Origin: Vogesella sp. LIG4
Lineage (GTDB): Bacteria; Pseudomonadota; Gammaproteobacteria; Burkholderiales; Chromobacteriaceae
Length of the DNA: 64,000 nt
NCBI RefSeq assembly: GCF_900090205.1
Contig: NZ_LT607802.1
Coordinates: 3,365,923 to 3,429,922 of the forward strand
Reading direction: 5' to 3'
Shown here: one piece after another, positions 63,204 to 64,000 of the stretch
Numbering within the stretch: the stretch's first letter is position 1
How the letters are laid out: each line of letters opens with the position of its first letter
Notes under the pieces: model-generated
Databases searched by the model: none
Seen by the model: only the letters and a program-made list of their open reading frames with translations
What the model was told of the DNA's origin: nothing
Position numbers and translations under genes: made by a program

Positions 63204-64000
63204 ATGACTATTTCCCGCCCGCTCCGTGCCGCCGCCGGCACTGCCCTTGCCCTGGCTACCCTGGCACTGCCGGTAGCCGCCGCCGAGTTCAAGGTCGATC
63301 TCAGCCCGGAACAGCCCGGCCGCGTGCGCGCTGCCAAGGTGGCCGCCGCCATCAGGCAGATCCCCAAGGACGCGCATTTTGTGAAGGACGGCGTGCTGAC
63401 CGTGGCCATCAACGGCGGCCGCCTGCCGCTGGCCGCCTTCGCCACCGACACCCAGACCCTGGTGGGTTCGGACCCGGATATCGCCCAGCTGGTGGCCGAC
63501 AGCCTTGGCCGCAAGTTGGAAATCGTCAACGTGGCCTGGGCCGACTGGCCACTGGGGCTCAGCTCCGGCAAATACGACGCGGTGATCTCCAACGTCACCG
63601 TGACCGAGGCGCGCAAGGAGAAATTCGACTTCTCCACCTACCGCCAGGACAAGCTGGGCATCTATGTGAAGAGCACCGGCCCGGTCAAACAGATCCGCGA
63701 CCCCAAGGACATCGCCGGCCTGCGCGTGATCGTGGGCGCCAGCACCAACCAGGAGCAGATTCTGCTGCGCTGGAACCAGCAGAACGTGGCCGCCGGCCTG
63801 AAACCGGTGGAGGTGCAGTACTACGACGATGACGTGGTGCAGCGCCTGGCGATCCAGTCCGGCCGCGCCGATGCCTACCTCGGCCCCAACGCCATTGCCG
63901 CCTTCGAGGCCGCCAAGGATGGCAAGACCCGGCTGGCCGGCACCTTCTCCGGCGGCTGGCCGCTGAACGCCGACATCGCGGTAACCACCCGCAAGGGCAG
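63204..64000 (+). CDS. Amino-acid ABC transporter substrate-binding protein, C-terminus missing
   Basis: The frame runs off the window end; about 265 residues are present. The signal peptide is MTISRPLRAAAGTALALATLALPVAAA. LTVAINGGRLPLAAFATDTQTLVGSDPDIAQLVADSLG, SGKYDAVISNVTVTEARKEKFDFSTYRQD and DIAGLRVIVGASTNQEQ are SBP_bac_3 signatures. A positively charged linker precedes the binding domain. It is 62 bases after the fused permease/ATPase and belongs to that transporter, which probably imports N-acetyl- or S-alkyl-cysteine. AAGGA precedes the ATG. Confidence 0.92.
   Translation, partial: MTISRPLRAAAGTALALATLALPVAAAEFKVDLSPEQPGRVRAAKVAAAIRQIPKDAHFVKDGVLTVAINGGRLPLAAFATDTQTLVGSDPDIAQLVADSLGRKLEIVNVAWADWPLGLSSGKYDAVISNVTVTEARKEKFDFSTYRQDKLGIYVKSTGPVKQIRDPKDIAGLRVIVGASTNQEQILLRWNQQNVAAGLKPVEVQYYDDDVVQRLAIQSGRADAYLGPNAIAAFEAAKDGKTRLAGTFSGGWPLNADIAVTTRKG

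Overview
The window is a high-GC chromosomal segment of a Betaproteobacterium. The protein set and gene neighbourhoods look like Neisseriales, probably a Chromobacteriaceae member near Vogesella or Chromobacterium. That placement is inferred from remembered protein resemblance, not from a search. No rRNA, tRNA, CRISPR array or intact insertion sequence was seen.

Layout. (1) 1-15.5 kb is a choline/glycine betaine island: the end of an L-serine dehydratase (sdaA); a choline ABC transporter (choX, choW, choV) with a GbdR-like regulator between choW and choX; gbcB and gbcA for betaine demethylation; and etfB, etfA, dgcB, dgcA and a DUF5943-like gene for dimethylglycine oxidation. With the serine dehydratase this sketches choline > betaine > dimethylglycine > sarcosine > glycine > serine > pyruvate; the sarcosine oxidase and glyA steps are not in the window. 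(2) 15.9-19.0 kb is an EvgAS/BvgAS-type phosphorelay. (3) 19.1-24.9 kb is housekeeping: lipA, lipB, ybeD, a PBP5-type carboxypeptidase, ilvA and a Gph/MupP-type phosphatase. (4) 24.9-27.7 kb is a PotD-like binding protein overlapping a diguanylate cyclase. (5) 27.9-35.4 kb carries hppD, a P1B-5 metal ATPase fused to a hemerythrin domain, a degenerate EAL protein, a small secreted protein, two glutathione transferases and a LysR regulator. (6) 36.0-53.4 kb looks like accessory DNA: a hybrid kinase/HD-GYP pair, a YdeI-family gene broken by an in-frame stop, an FMN reductase/MFS pump pair, a carboxylate-amine ligase/antiporter pair, a His-rich secreted protein, DUF6502 and DUF5666 genes, a PepSY-like relic, a cobalamin riboswitch with a NiCoT transporter, and an AsnC/ureohydrolase pair. 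(7) 53.5-64 kb is a sulfur-salvage block: metNIQ and an FMN reductase on one strand, and on the other two luciferase-like monooxygenases, an M20 deacylase, a GNAT acetyltransferase and an amino-acid ABC transporter. This matches the S-alkylcysteine (N-acetyl route) salvage set of Bacillus subtilis.

The most unusual signal is genome-wide in style. The word GTTGGCCGCA (often GGTTGGCCGCA) occurs about 32 times by eye on both strands, inside genes and between them. It also occurs as inverted pairs forming hairpins at gene ends. This is how DNA uptake sequences behave in Neisseriaceae and Pasteurellaceae, but the word differs from the Neisseria DUS. It is nearly absent from the accessory 36-53 kb block.
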